Of a stretch of 64,000 nt of DNA, positions 56,686 through 64,000 are shown one piece after another. Position 1 is the stretch's first letter; each line of letters begins with the position of its first letter. The notes under the pieces were generated by a model. It had not been told where the DNA came from and did not search any database. It was given only the letters and a program-made list of their open reading frames with translations. A program made the translations under genes and the position numbers. Origin of the DNA: Mesorhizobium kowhaii. GTDB lineage: Bacteria > Pseudomonadota > Alphaproteobacteria > Rhizobiales > Rhizobiaceae. Location of the stretch: contig NZ_MZXV01000051.1 of assembly GCF_003253745.1 (NCBI RefSeq), positions 62,001 through 126,000 of the forward strand, in the 5' to 3' direction.

Positions 56686-56853
56686 TTACTTGATCTTGGT
56701 TTCCTTGAATTCGACGTGCTTCTTGGCGACCGGGTCGTACTTGCGGAACGACAGCTTGTCGGTCTTGGTACGGCTGTTCTTGCTGGTCACGTAGAAGAAA
56801 CCGGTGTCGGCGGTCGACAGAAGCTTGATCTTGATGTTTGCGGCTTTGGCCAT
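56686..56853 (-). CDS. rpmG: 50S ribosomal protein L33 (C- type)
   Basis: 55 residues, start ATG at 56853: AKAANIKIKLLSTADTGF, then YVTSKNSRTKTDKLS, ending VEFKETKIK. It contains no cysteine and is therefore the zinc-independent form. Short and highly basic, unmistakable L33. It has its own terminator. In several rhizobia L33 is encoded directly after pleD; here the two are separated by the 8.5 kb accessory block. Confidence 0.97.
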   Translation of the reverse strand: MAKAANIKIKLLSTADTGFFYVTSKNSRTKTDKLSFRKYDPVAKKHVEFKETKIK

Positions 56854-57007
56854 GATCTCAGTCCGTTATGTTCGTGGGGTTTTGGCCGCTGGAGCACGGG
56901 AAAACACCCGGACGCGGGAAACTTGGCGCGACACATAAAGAACGTGCCTGGAAAGTCAAGCCCGGCGGAGCCCATACGGCCTACCGGAGCTGGCCAGTGG
57001 CCTCAAA

Positions 57008-57466
57008 TCATGCGGTTTCTCTCGCCGGCGCCGCAACCTTCTTCCAGTCTCCGGTCGTGTTCCACCAGCGATTCGGATTGGCGCGGTCGTCCAGCCCCTT
57101 GGAACGGCTGGCCAGGATCGGCTGAATGCGGATCACCGGTTCCTGATAGGAATGCGCCTGGAAAATTGCCTCGACGACGCGCGCGGCCAGCGCTTGGTCG
57201 TCGGGCAATTCAAACGAAACCTCGACCGTGCCGGGGCGTCGCCGCAACTCGGTTTCGGCGCCGGCGGCCGCACCGTCGAGCGGCCGGTAGCGTTCGATGC
57301 CATGTGCAGACTGATAGGCGTTGCGGTCATATTTGCCCATCGCCAGCGGCGCTATCGCCACCACCGCATCCATGATGCGGTCGATATCGGCGGCTGGTGC
57401 CTGGAAGGTCACGAGCAGGAGCAGTGTCATTCGCAACGAAGTGGTTTCAAAGCCGCTGTCGATCAT
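57008..57466 (-). CDS. NIF3/YqfO C-terminal-like domain protein
   Basis: 152 residues. The core resembles the CutA-like inserted domain of NIF3/YqfO proteins: LVTFQAPAADIDRIMDAVVAIAPLAMGKYDRNAYQS, then GIERYRPLDGAAAG and FQAHSYQEPVIRI. Here it stands alone, without the metal-binding NIF3 halves. Such stand-alone proteins are sometimes labelled RtxA-like structural toxin proteins by automatic transfer, which is not supported by anything visible. A GAGG ribosome site supports the ATG at 57466. Confidence 0.72.
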   Translation of the reverse strand: MIDSGFETTSLRMTLLLLVTFQAPAADIDRIMDAVVAIAPLAMGKYDRNAYQSAHGIERYRPLDGAAAGAETELRRRPGTVEVSFELPDDQALAARVVEAIFQAHSYQEPVIRIQPILASRSKGLDDRANPNRWWNTTGDWKKVAAPARETA

Positions 57467-57583
57467 GGAAGTGTCCTCAACTTCAGGTGTTTTGAGGCAA
57501 CCTTATAACCGGGGGCTGCTGACATGGTTCTGTCAGCAGCCTGTCATCGCGCCGCGTGAAATGCAGGGTTCGCAGAGGTATCG

Positions 57584-58756
57584 CTACAGGAGGATCTTGC
57601 GGATCAGCCTGATGCTGACCAGGCCGATGTAGGCGGCGAAGAACAGGCCGAGCGACCAGCCGAAACCGGACGGACCGAACGCATCCATGCCGATGCCGAT
57701 CGCTTGCGGGCCGAGCACCATGCCGACGCCGTAGCAAAGCACGAAGGCGGCGTTGGCGGACGCCAGCTCGTGGCCGGAGAGCTGCGAGCCGAGATGGGCA
57801 AGGCCGATCGTATACATGGCGGCGACGACGCCGCCCCAGATGAACAGAAGTGCCGCCATCAGGTGCCAGTTCTGCGCAAAGAAGGGCATGAAGACCGTGC
57901 CGGCAAGGCCGACAGTGGCGCAGGCGATCAGCAGATAGCGACGATCGTTGACGCGGTCGCTGATCATGCCGATCGGGATCTGCAGCAGCACGTTGCCGAG
58001 GCCGATCATGGTCAGGAGAAGGGCTGCGTCGGCCTCGGAGTAGCCGATGCGGTTGCCGTAGATCGGGAACAGCGCAAAGCCGCCGGTTTCGACGGCGCCG
58101 AACACCAGCACGGCGGCGGTCGCCGACGGCACCAGCCAGATGTAGCGCAGGAAATTGCTGGTTTCGCCATCGGAGGCGATGGTCGGGCTCTCGTTTCGGG
58201 CCGCCAGCACCGGTATGGCGGCCAGCGTCACCAATGCGATGATGACGCCGAATGGCCTGAAGCCCGAACTGCCGAGATGGGCGAACAGCCACGGCCCGGC
58301 GGCAAAGCCGAGCGACAGAACGGTGGCGTAGATGCCGAGGACAAGGCCACGCCGGTGCGGCGGCGCCGAGGTGCTGATCCAGAATTCAGACAGGATGAAC
58401 AGCACCGTCAGCGCGATGTGCAACACGATGCGCAGCGGAAACCACATCCAGAAATCCGGCGCGAAGTGGAAGCCGACGAAGGCCAGGGCGCCGGCGGCAA
58501 TCATGGCAATCATCGTCCAGGCAACGCCGAAGCGCATGGCGAGCGGCGTGGCCAGCGGGGCACCGGCGATCGAGGCCAGGCCGGCGACGGCTGTGTTGAG
58601 GCCGATCATGGAAGCCGAATGGCCACGCGTTTCGAGAATGACGCTGAGCAGCGGCATGCCGAGGCCGATGGCGATGCCGACGACGCTGATCGACGAGATC
58701 GCCGCCACCATCGGCAGCCAGTGTACGCGTTCGTCGCCCTGGGTATCGACCGTCAT
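57584..58756 (-). CDS. Major facilitator superfamily transporter
   Basis: 390 residues with about twelve membrane helices. The first half has WLPMVAAISSISVVGIAIGLGMPLLSV and an intracellular loop of MFS type near RRGLVLGIY; the second half has GNVLLQIPIGMISDRVNDRRYLL, the characteristic GxxxDRxxRR loop, and VLCYGVGMVLGPQAIG. Short N- and C-tails. Substrate unknown, although YcaD-like proteins of unknown transport function look similar. Confidence 0.9.
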   Translation of the reverse strand: MTVDTQGDERVHWLPMVAAISSISVVGIAIGLGMPLLSVILETRGHSASMIGLNTAVAGLASIAGAPLATPLAMRFGVAWTMIAMIAAGALAFVGFHFAPDFWMWFPLRIVLHIALTVLFILSEFWISTSAPPHRRGLVLGIYATVLSLGFAAGPWLFAHLGSSGFRPFGVIIALVTLAAIPVLAARNESPTIASDGETSNFLRYIWLVPSATAAVLVFGAVETGGFALFPIYGNRIGYSEADAALLLTMIGLGNVLLQIPIGMISDRVNDRRYLLIACATVGLAGTVFMPFFAQNWHLMAALLFIWGGVVAAMYTIGLAHLGSQLSGHELASANAAFVLCYGVGMVLGPQAIGIGMDAFGPSGFGWSLGLFFAAYIGLVSIRLIRKILL

Positions 58757-58779
58757 GGGATGTCTGAATACTCGATGTT

Positions 58780-59520
58780 CTACAGAATTTCGCGGGTGAA
58801 GCGGTTGCGGACAAGCCGGTAGAAGGGCACGGGACCGCCTGGGCGCAACTGCGGATCATGGGCGAGGCGCTTTTCCAGCTCGTCCAGGATCATTCGGGTG
58901 ATGTCGGGTATGTCGGCTTCCCTGGCCTTGGCCAGCGGCAGCCAGACCAGCTCTTCGAGTTCGTTGGTTGGGCCGCCACCCGGCAGTTCAACGGCGACAT
59001 CGTCGCGCCAGGCGCTGAAGAAACGTGTGTCGAAGCGGCGCACCCGGTTCGGTGGCGTGATGGCGCGCGCCACGAAGCGCAGCATGTCGAGAGAGGGTTG
59101 CACGCCGTGTTCGGCAAAGCCCTGCCAATCGGGTCTGGCGGTGGCGAAAACACCTTTGCGGCCGATCAGCAGCCCGGCTTCTTCATAGGTCTCGCGGATG
59201 GCCGACAAGGCAATGGCGCGGGCCCGTGCAGCACTTGTGCGGCCCGGTCCGGCGATGAGCTTTGCTTCCTGCTCCGGATGCAATGCGGCGGCGACCGCGA
59301 TGCGGCTGTCGGCCGGATCGGTGCGGCCGCCGGGAAAGACGAATTTGCCTGGCATGAAGGCGTGGCCGGCATGACGACGGCCCATCAGCACCAGCACCTC
59401 ATCGCCCTCGCGGTCGAGCAGGATCAGGGTCGCCGCGTCGCGCGGGCGAATTGGCTGGTCGCTATGAGCGATCATGCTCCGCTCGATCCTGTCGACTTCC
59501 GCCTTGGTCATACCGTCCAT
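58780..59520 (-). CDS. NUDIX hydrolase
   Basis: 246 residues. The Nudix box is interrupted: after FPGGRTDPADS comes an insert of about 40 residues before AIRETYEEAGLLIG, which provides the catalytic REx2EE (RETYEE). This split arrangement occurs in the NUDT19-like branch, which acts on nucleotide- or CoA-type substrates. The C-terminal half is helical and ends in RLVRNRFTREIL. The product should be a housekeeping or detoxifying pyrophosphatase. Gene order with the MFS gene (23-base gap) suggests one operon. Confidence 0.87.
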   Translation of the reverse strand: MDGMTKAEVDRIERSMIAHSDQPIRPRDAATLILLDREGDEVLVLMGRRHAGHAFMPGKFVFPGGRTDPADSRIAVAAALHPEQEAKLIAGPGRTSAARARAIALSAIRETYEEAGLLIGRKGVFATARPDWQGFAEHGVQPSLDMLRFVARAITPPNRVRRFDTRFFSAWRDDVAVELPGGGPTNELEELVWLPLAKAREADIPDITRMILDELEKRLAHDPQLRPGGPVPFYRLVRNRFTREIL

Positions 59521-59605
59521 GCGCAGGACCTAGCGGAAACTTCTGGCAAGCGAAAGTGGCCTTTCACGTCGGTATGTTGCACCAGCGAGCGTAGCCAACT
59601 TTGAC

Positions 59606-60055
59606 CTAAACCCCGGGATGGGGCTCGATCACGTCCTGCTCGCCGCCGAATCCGTGCATATAGAAGGCCCATTGCAGTCCGATGACGGCACCCTTGACCG
59701 GCTGTAGCAGCGCCACCGCCAAAATGATGGTCAGCGGTACCCAGATGGCGATATGCTGCCAGGTGGACAGGGTCGATGTCGCCTCGACAGCCATGAAGGC
59801 GCCAAGCACGATGTGGCCGACGATGACGATGACGAGATAGGCCGGAAGGTCGTCGGCGCGATGGTGGTGCAGTTCCTCGCCGCAGACGCTGCATTTATCG
59901 ACGGTCTTGGTGAAGGCGCGAAACAGCTTGCCTTCGCCGCAATGCGGGCAACGGCCGAGCATGCCGCGCTTCATCGCCGTCCACAGCGGGCGGGCGGCCC
60001 GGCCCGAGTGATGTTCGCCGCCGAAAACCTGTTCTTCCATGGCTGTTGCCATCAT
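59606..60055 (-). CDS. DUF983 membrane protein with zinc ribbon
   Basis: 149 residues. A Cys4 ribbon (CPHC and CSVC) at about residues 36-60 precedes two membrane helices (YLVIVIVGHIVLGAFMAV, HIAIWVPLTIILAVALL). The C-terminus ends in an acidic tail. The ATG at 60055 overlaps the stop of rnr, so the two are co-translated; a second ATG lies one codon further in. The function is unknown, but the gene is widely conserved next to rnr in rhizobia. Confidence 0.9.
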   Translation of the reverse strand: MMATAMEEQVFGGEHHSGRAARPLWTAMKRGMLGRCPHCGEGKLFRAFTKTVDKCSVCGEELHHHRADDLPAYLVIVIVGHIVLGAFMAVEATSTLSTWQHIAIWVPLTIILAVALLQPVKGAVIGLQWAFYMHGFGGEQDVIEPHPGV

Positions 60056-62358
60056 CTTCTCCTGCCGCGCGAACCTGGTCGCGATTGCGACGCGCGGGCG
60101 CGGCCTTTGGCCTTGTGAAACGACCGCTTGGAGCCCGGCAAAGGCTTCGGGTCGGTCAACATCTCGAAGCGCATCGCGCCGGCCATTGGTGCCACCTCGA
60201 CCAGCCGGACCTCGACGCGATCCGCGAGCTGGTAGCCTTTGCCCGAGCGTTCTCCGAACAGGGAGCGGGCCGTTTCGTCGTATATATAGTAATCGCCATT
60301 CAATGTTGACACCGGGATGAAACCATCCGCGCCATACTGCGGCAATTGGACAAATAGTCCCGATTTGGTGACGCCGGAGATGCGGGCGTCGAACCGGTCG
60401 TCGACGCGCTCGGCGAGATAGGCGGCGATCAGGCGGTCGACGGTGTCGCGCTCGGCCGCCATTGCGCGCCGTTCCGTGCCTGAGATCAGCACGCCAACGT
60501 CTTCGAGGCGTGCCTCTTCGTCCTGCGTCAGCCCGCCCGGACCGAGGCCGAGTGCGGCAATAAGTCCGCGATGCACGATCAGGTCGGCGTAACGGCGGAT
60601 CGGCGAGGTGAAATGCGCGTAGCGCCTGAGGTTGAGGCCGAAATGGCCGATGTTCTTGGGCGAATATTCGGCCTGGCTCTGCGAGCGCAGCACCACCTCG
60701 TTGACCAGGCCTTCATTGTCGGCGCCGCGCACGCCCTCCAGAATGCCGTTGAACTGGCTTGGCCGCATCTGCGCGCCGCGCGCCAGCGACAGGCCAAGCG
60801 TCTGCAGGAATTCGCGCAGCGATTCCTGCTTGGCCAGCGACGGCGCGTCATGCACGCGGTAGACCAGCGTCTGCTTCTTCGCCTCCAGCGTCTCGGCCGC
60901 GGCGACATTGGCCTGGATCATGAATTCTTCGATCAGCTTGTGAGCATCAAGCCGTTCTGGCACGATGACGCGATCGACGGTGCCATCCGGCTTGAGCAGG
61001 ATCTTGCGCTCCGGCAGCTCGAGCTCGAGCGGCTGGCGACCGTCGCGGCCACGCTTCAGGATCGCATAAGCGTCCCACAGTGGCTTCAGCACGGTGTCGA
61101 GGATCGGACCGGTTTTGTCGTCCGGCACGCCGTCGATGGCGGCCTGGGCTTGGCTGTAGGCGAGCTTTGCCGCCGACTTCATCATGACGCGATGGAAGGA
61201 GTGCCGGAGCTTGCGGCCGTCGGCCGAAAAAACCATGCGCACGGCCAGCGCCGGCCGGTCCTGGCCTTCGCGCAGCGAGCAGAGATCGTTGGAGATGCGC
61301 TCGGGCAGCATCGGCACGACGCGGTCCGGAAAATAGACCGAATTGCCGCGTTTCAGAGCCTCGCGGTCGAGTGCAGTGCCATAGCGGACATAAGCGGCGA
61401 CATCGGCGATCGCCACCGTGGCGACCACACCGCCCCGGTTCTTCTCATCGAGATCGGGGGTGGCGAAGACGGCGTCGTCATGGTCCTTGGCGTCGGCCGG
61501 ATCGATGGTGACCAGCGGCAGGTCGCGCCAGTCCTCGCGGTGATCCATCGTCGCAGGCTTGACCGCTTCGGACTCGGCGATGACGTCGGCCGGAAAAATA
61601 TGCGGAATGTCATGCGCGTGGATGGCGATCATCGAGACCGCCTTTTCGCTGGTCAGCGAACCCAGCACGTTGAGCACCTTGGCTCTCGGCAGCCCATAGC
61701 GGGAAGCGCGCGCGGGCTCGACCTCGACCAGGTCGCCGTTCCTGGCGCCGTTCTGGAATTCCTTGTCGACGATCAGTTCGGGCTGGCGCCGCTCGACCGG
61801 CTCGATGCGGAAAGTGCCGTCCTGCAGGATGCGAAAGACGCCGAGAACCGCATCGGTGCGCTTCTCGAAGATCTTCATCACCCGCCCGGTGTAGGCGGGG
61901 CCTGTCGCTTCGTTGGTCGGGAAGGTTTTTGCCAGCACGCGGTCGCCGATGCCGGGCGCCGGGCCGCTGCCGCTGCGCGATATCCGAATGGAGACAACCG
62001 GCGGCTCGCCCGTGCCGACGGCCTCCGCCGGGTGGGCCAGCAAAATGCCGTCGCCGTCACGGCCAAAAATGTCGAGCACGGCGACATGGGGCAGGGCGCC
62101 GACGCGGGCCAGTTGCTTGCGCTCCTTGGTCAGGACGCCTTCGTCCTGCAGGTCGCGCAAAATATCCTTCAGCCAGATGCGGTCGTCGCCGCGCAGCGCG
62201 AACGCCTTGGCGATGTCGCGTTTGCCGGCGCGATCGGGATTTTCGGCGATGTAGCGCAGGATTTCGTCACGTGACGGCCGATAGTCGTCCTTGACCTTGG
62301 CTCTCGTGTCGGCGGTGCGCGGATCGCCGTGGGTTCTACCGGTGATCCTGCGCGCCAC
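60052..62358 (-). CDS. rnr: Ribonuclease R
   Basis: 768-residue 3'-5' exoribonuclease of the RNB family. The catalytic core contains DPADAKDHDDAV, and the nearby IADVAAYVRYG, then DRVVPMLPERISNDLCSL and LRRYAHFTSPIRRYADLIVHR. A winged-helix-like N-terminal domain and a C-terminal S1 domain (RFDARISGVTKSGLFVQLPQYGADGFIP) flank it, and the last 30 residues are strongly basic, as usual in RNase R. Start at a GTG (62358) seven bases after the topA stop, with AGGA before it. Degrades structured RNA. Confidence 0.96.
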   Translation of the reverse strand: MARRITGRTHGDPRTADTRAKVKDDYRPSRDEILRYIAENPDRAGKRDIAKAFALRGDDRIWLKDILRDLQDEGVLTKERKQLARVGALPHVAVLDIFGRDGDGILLAHPAEAVGTGEPPVVSIRISRSGSGPAPGIGDRVLAKTFPTNEATGPAYTGRVMKIFEKRTDAVLGVFRILQDGTFRIEPVERRQPELIVDKEFQNGARNGDLVEVEPARASRYGLPRAKVLNVLGSLTSEKAVSMIAIHAHDIPHIFPADVIAESEAVKPATMDHREDWRDLPLVTIDPADAKDHDDAVFATPDLDEKNRGGVVATVAIADVAAYVRYGTALDREALKRGNSVYFPDRVVPMLPERISNDLCSLREGQDRPALAVRMVFSADGRKLRHSFHRVMMKSAAKLAYSQAQAAIDGVPDDKTGPILDTVLKPLWDAYAILKRGRDGRQPLELELPERKILLKPDGTVDRVIVPERLDAHKLIEEFMIQANVAAAETLEAKKQTLVYRVHDAPSLAKQESLREFLQTLGLSLARGAQMRPSQFNGILEGVRGADNEGLVNEVVLRSQSQAEYSPKNIGHFGLNLRRYAHFTSPIRRYADLIVHRGLIAALGLGPGGLTQDEEARLEDVGVLISGTERRAMAAERDTVDRLIAAYLAERVDDRFDARISGVTKSGLFVQLPQYGADGFIPVSTLNGDYYIYDETARSLFGERSGKGYQLADRVEVRLVEVAPMAGAMRFEMLTDPKPLPGSKRSFHKAKGRARASQSRPGSRGRRR

Positions 62359-62364
62359 GCTGTC

Positions 62365-64000
62365 CTACCCGTTTTTCTTCGCGGCCGGCTTCTTGGCCGG
62401 CGCTTTCTTGGCTGCCGTTTTCTTGGTTGTCGGGGCCTTGGCCGCTGCCGCCTTGCGGAACGGCTTCTTGCCGCCGCCGCCCTTGGCTTCCTTCTCGGCA
62501 ATCAGCGCCAGCGCGTCCTCAACCGTCACCGATTGCGGATCCTTGCCCTTAGGCAGGGTGGCATTGACCTTGCCGAAATTCACGTAAGGCCCGTATTTGC
62601 CGTCGCGTACGACGATCTTGCCGCCGCCATCGGGATGGTCGCCAAGCTCCTTCAGAGCTGCCGGTGTGCCGCCATTGCGGCCGCCCTTGCCCTTCAACTG
62701 CTTCTCGGCAATCACCGACACGGCGCGGTTGAGGCCGATCGAGAACACGTCCTCGATGCTGTCGAGATTGGCGTAGGTGCTGTCATGCAGCACGAACGGA
62801 CCGTAGCGGCCGAGCCCGGCCGAAATCATCTTGCCGGATTCGGGATGCTTGCCGACATCACGCGGCAGCGACAGCAGGGCAAGCGCCTTTTCGTGGTCGA
62901 CGGTTTCGGCCGTCCAGCCCTTGGGCAGGCTGGAACGCTTGGCTTCCTTGCCGTCGCCACGCTGCAGATAGGGGCCGAAGCGGCCGCTGCGCAGCGTGAT
63001 TTCCTCTGACGTATAAGGGTCTTTGCCGATGACCTTGGTGCCGTCATCGCCATTGCCGTTCTCGCCATTGGGATTGGCGGCGTCGCCGAGCTGGCGGGTG
63101 AAGGAGCATTCGGGGTAGTTCGAGCAACCAACGAAAGCGCCGAACTTGCCCAGCTTCAGCGACAGATTGCCGGTGCCGCATTTCGGGCAGATGCGTGGAT
63201 TGGAGCCGTCCTCACGCGTCGGAAACACCAGCGGGGCCAGTTCCTCGTTGAGCGCATCGAGCACGTCGGTGACGCGCAGCTCCTTGATGTCGGCGACGGC
63301 GCCGGAGAAATCCTTCCAGAAATCGCGCAGCACGTCCTTCCAGGCGAGCTTGCCGTCCGAGATCTCGTCGAGCTTTTCCTCGAGAGATGCGGTGAAGTCA
63401 TATTCGACATAGCGCTTGAAGAAGCTTTCGAGGAAGGCCGACAGCAAGCGGCCCTTGGCCTGCGGCACCAGCCGGCGCTTGTCGATGGTGACGTAGTCGC
63501 GGTCCTCGAGCGTCTTCAGGATCGCCGTGTAGGTCGACGGCCGGCCGATGCCGAGCTCTTCCAGCTTCTTGATCAGCGAGGCTTCGGAGTAGCGCGGCGG
63601 CGGCTCGGTGGTGTGCTGGGTGGCGTTGATCGCCTGGCGGGCAAGCTGCTCGCCGGCGCGGATCTCGGGCAGGCGGCGATTTTCTTCGTCTTCCGAATCG
63701 TCGTCCTTCTGGTCGGTGTAGGCGGCAATGAAGCCGTCGAAGCGAACGACCGAACCGATGGCGCGAAGCTCCGCTGTGCGGGCGCCGTTCACGGCCTCGA
63801 TCTCGGCCGTGGTGCGTTCGATCTCGGCAGGCTGCATCTGGCTGGCGATGGCGCGCTTCCAGATCAACTCATAGAGCCGCGCCTGGTCGGAATCGAGATA
63901 TTGCCTGACCGATGCCGGGGTGCGCATGAAATCCGTCGGGCGGATCGCTTCGTGCGCTTCCTGGGCGTTCTTGGCCTTGGCGGTATATTGGCGCGGCTTT
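62365..64000 (-). CDS. topA: DNA topoisomerase I, C-terminal part (N-terminus outside window)
   Basis: Open to the window edge on the minus strand; the visible part is 545 residues, including the segment ending AHEAIRPTDFMRTPASVRQYL of the catalytic core. After that come DSDQARLYELIWKRAIASQMQP and RYSEASLIKKLEELGIGRPSTYTAIL, then the zinc-ribbon segment ICPKCGTGNLSLKLGKFGAFVGCSNYPEC and several C-terminal repeats (GRFGPYLQRG, GRYGPFVLHD, GKYGPYVNFG). The final 60 residues are a Lys/Ala/Pro-rich tail like that of histone H1. The active-site Tyr lies outside the window. Co-directional with rnr and only six bases from it. Confidence 0.97.
   Translation of the reverse strand, partial: KPRQYTAKAKNAQEAHEAIRPTDFMRTPASVRQYLDSDQARLYELIWKRAIASQMQPAEIERTTAEIEAVNGARTAELRAIGSVVRFDGFIAAYTDQKDDDSEDEENRRLPEIRAGEQLARQAINATQHTTEPPPRYSEASLIKKLEELGIGRPSTYTAILKTLEDRDYVTIDKRRLVPQAKGRLLSAFLESFFKRYVEYDFTASLEEKLDEISDGKLAWKDVLRDFWKDFSGAVADIKELRVTDVLDALNEELAPLVFPTREDGSNPRICPKCGTGNLSLKLGKFGAFVGCSNYPECSFTRQLGDAANPNGENGNGDDGTKVIGKDPYTSEEITLRSGRFGPYLQRGDGKEAKRSSLPKGWTAETVDHEKALALLSLPRDVGKHPESGKMISAGLGRYGPFVLHDSTYANLDSIEDVFSIGLNRAVSVIAEKQLKGKGGRNGGTPAALKELGDHPDGGGKIVVRDGKYGPYVNFGKVNATLPKGKDPQSVTVEDALALIAEKEAKGGGGKKPFRKAAAAKAPTTKKTAAKKAPAKKPAAKKNG

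Noticed and set aside
60571..62274. Plus-strand frame antisense to rnr
   Set aside because: Shadow of rnr with no ribosome site and no motifs.

Overview
The window is about 64 kb of GC-rich DNA packed with genes on both strands. It looks like the chromosome of an alphaproteobacterium of the order Hyphomicrobiales (Rhizobiales), most probably Mesorhizobium or a close relative. The case rests on the divK-pleD pair, the blocks topA-rnr-DUF983-NUDIX and gcvT-gcvH-gcvP with a tandem glycine riboswitch, small rhizobial families such as DUF3572 and DUF2336, and rhizobial-type palindromic intergenic repeats. No rRNA, tRNA, CRISPR array, phage or insertion sequence was seen. The first gene (thrS) and the last (topA) are cut by the window edges.

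Layout. 1-9.2 kb: end of thrS with a strong terminator, a PlsC-like acyltransferase, an exported protein of unknown role, a nitroreductase/flavin-reductase pair, a CoA-ester lyase with a MaoC-type dehydratase, a DUF2336 protein and a FUSC exporter. 9.3-21.3 kb: parE, then a tad (Flp pilus) secretion operon (cpaB, cpaC, small lipoprotein, cpaE, cpaF, tadB, tadC, unknown gene, tadD-like lipoprotein) without pilin or prepilin peptidase, then a membrane diguanylate cyclase. 21.5-27.3 kb: glycine cleavage operon under a glycine riboswitch and an internally duplicated protein of unknown function. 27.3-32.4 kb (minus strand): an exported molybdopterin oxidoreductase with its cytochrome b, a DUF1345 membrane protein, a DUF188 protein with a small partner, and the glutathione-dependent formaldehyde pair gfa-adhC. 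32.5-46.1 kb: propionyl-CoA carboxylase alpha subunit, dnaE, a K+ channel-like protein with a zinc ribbon, a DMT exporter, dinB, a GNAT protein and several exported or hypothetical proteins. 46.4-48.1 kb: divK-pleD. 48.1-56.6 kb: an accessory-looking block with an altered FAD monooxygenase, then a GntR regulator, a PLP enzyme and a complete carbohydrate-type ABC transporter. 56.6-64 kb (minus strand): rpmG, a NIF3-tail protein, an MFS transporter, NUDIX, DUF983, rnr and topA.

How the genes work together. The tad operon supplies the secretin, assembly ATPase, localisation ATPase and inner-membrane platform for Flp pili; its pilin and prepilin peptidase must lie elsewhere. DivK and PleD belong to the phosphorelay controlling polarity and c-di-GMP, and a second diguanylate cyclase follows the tad locus. 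GcvT, GcvH and GcvP form three parts of the glycine cleavage system, which feeds one-carbon metabolism, while Gfa and AdhC oxidise formaldehyde. The GntR-PLP-ABC operon reads as one regulated uptake and degradation unit with a recognisable operator. No clear-cut new defence or mobile system was found. The most interesting leads are the accessory block between pleD and rpmG, the monooxygenase with two changed FAD-binding glycines, the channel with a zinc ribbon, the duplicated unknown protein, and hairpin repeat families placed at gene ends.
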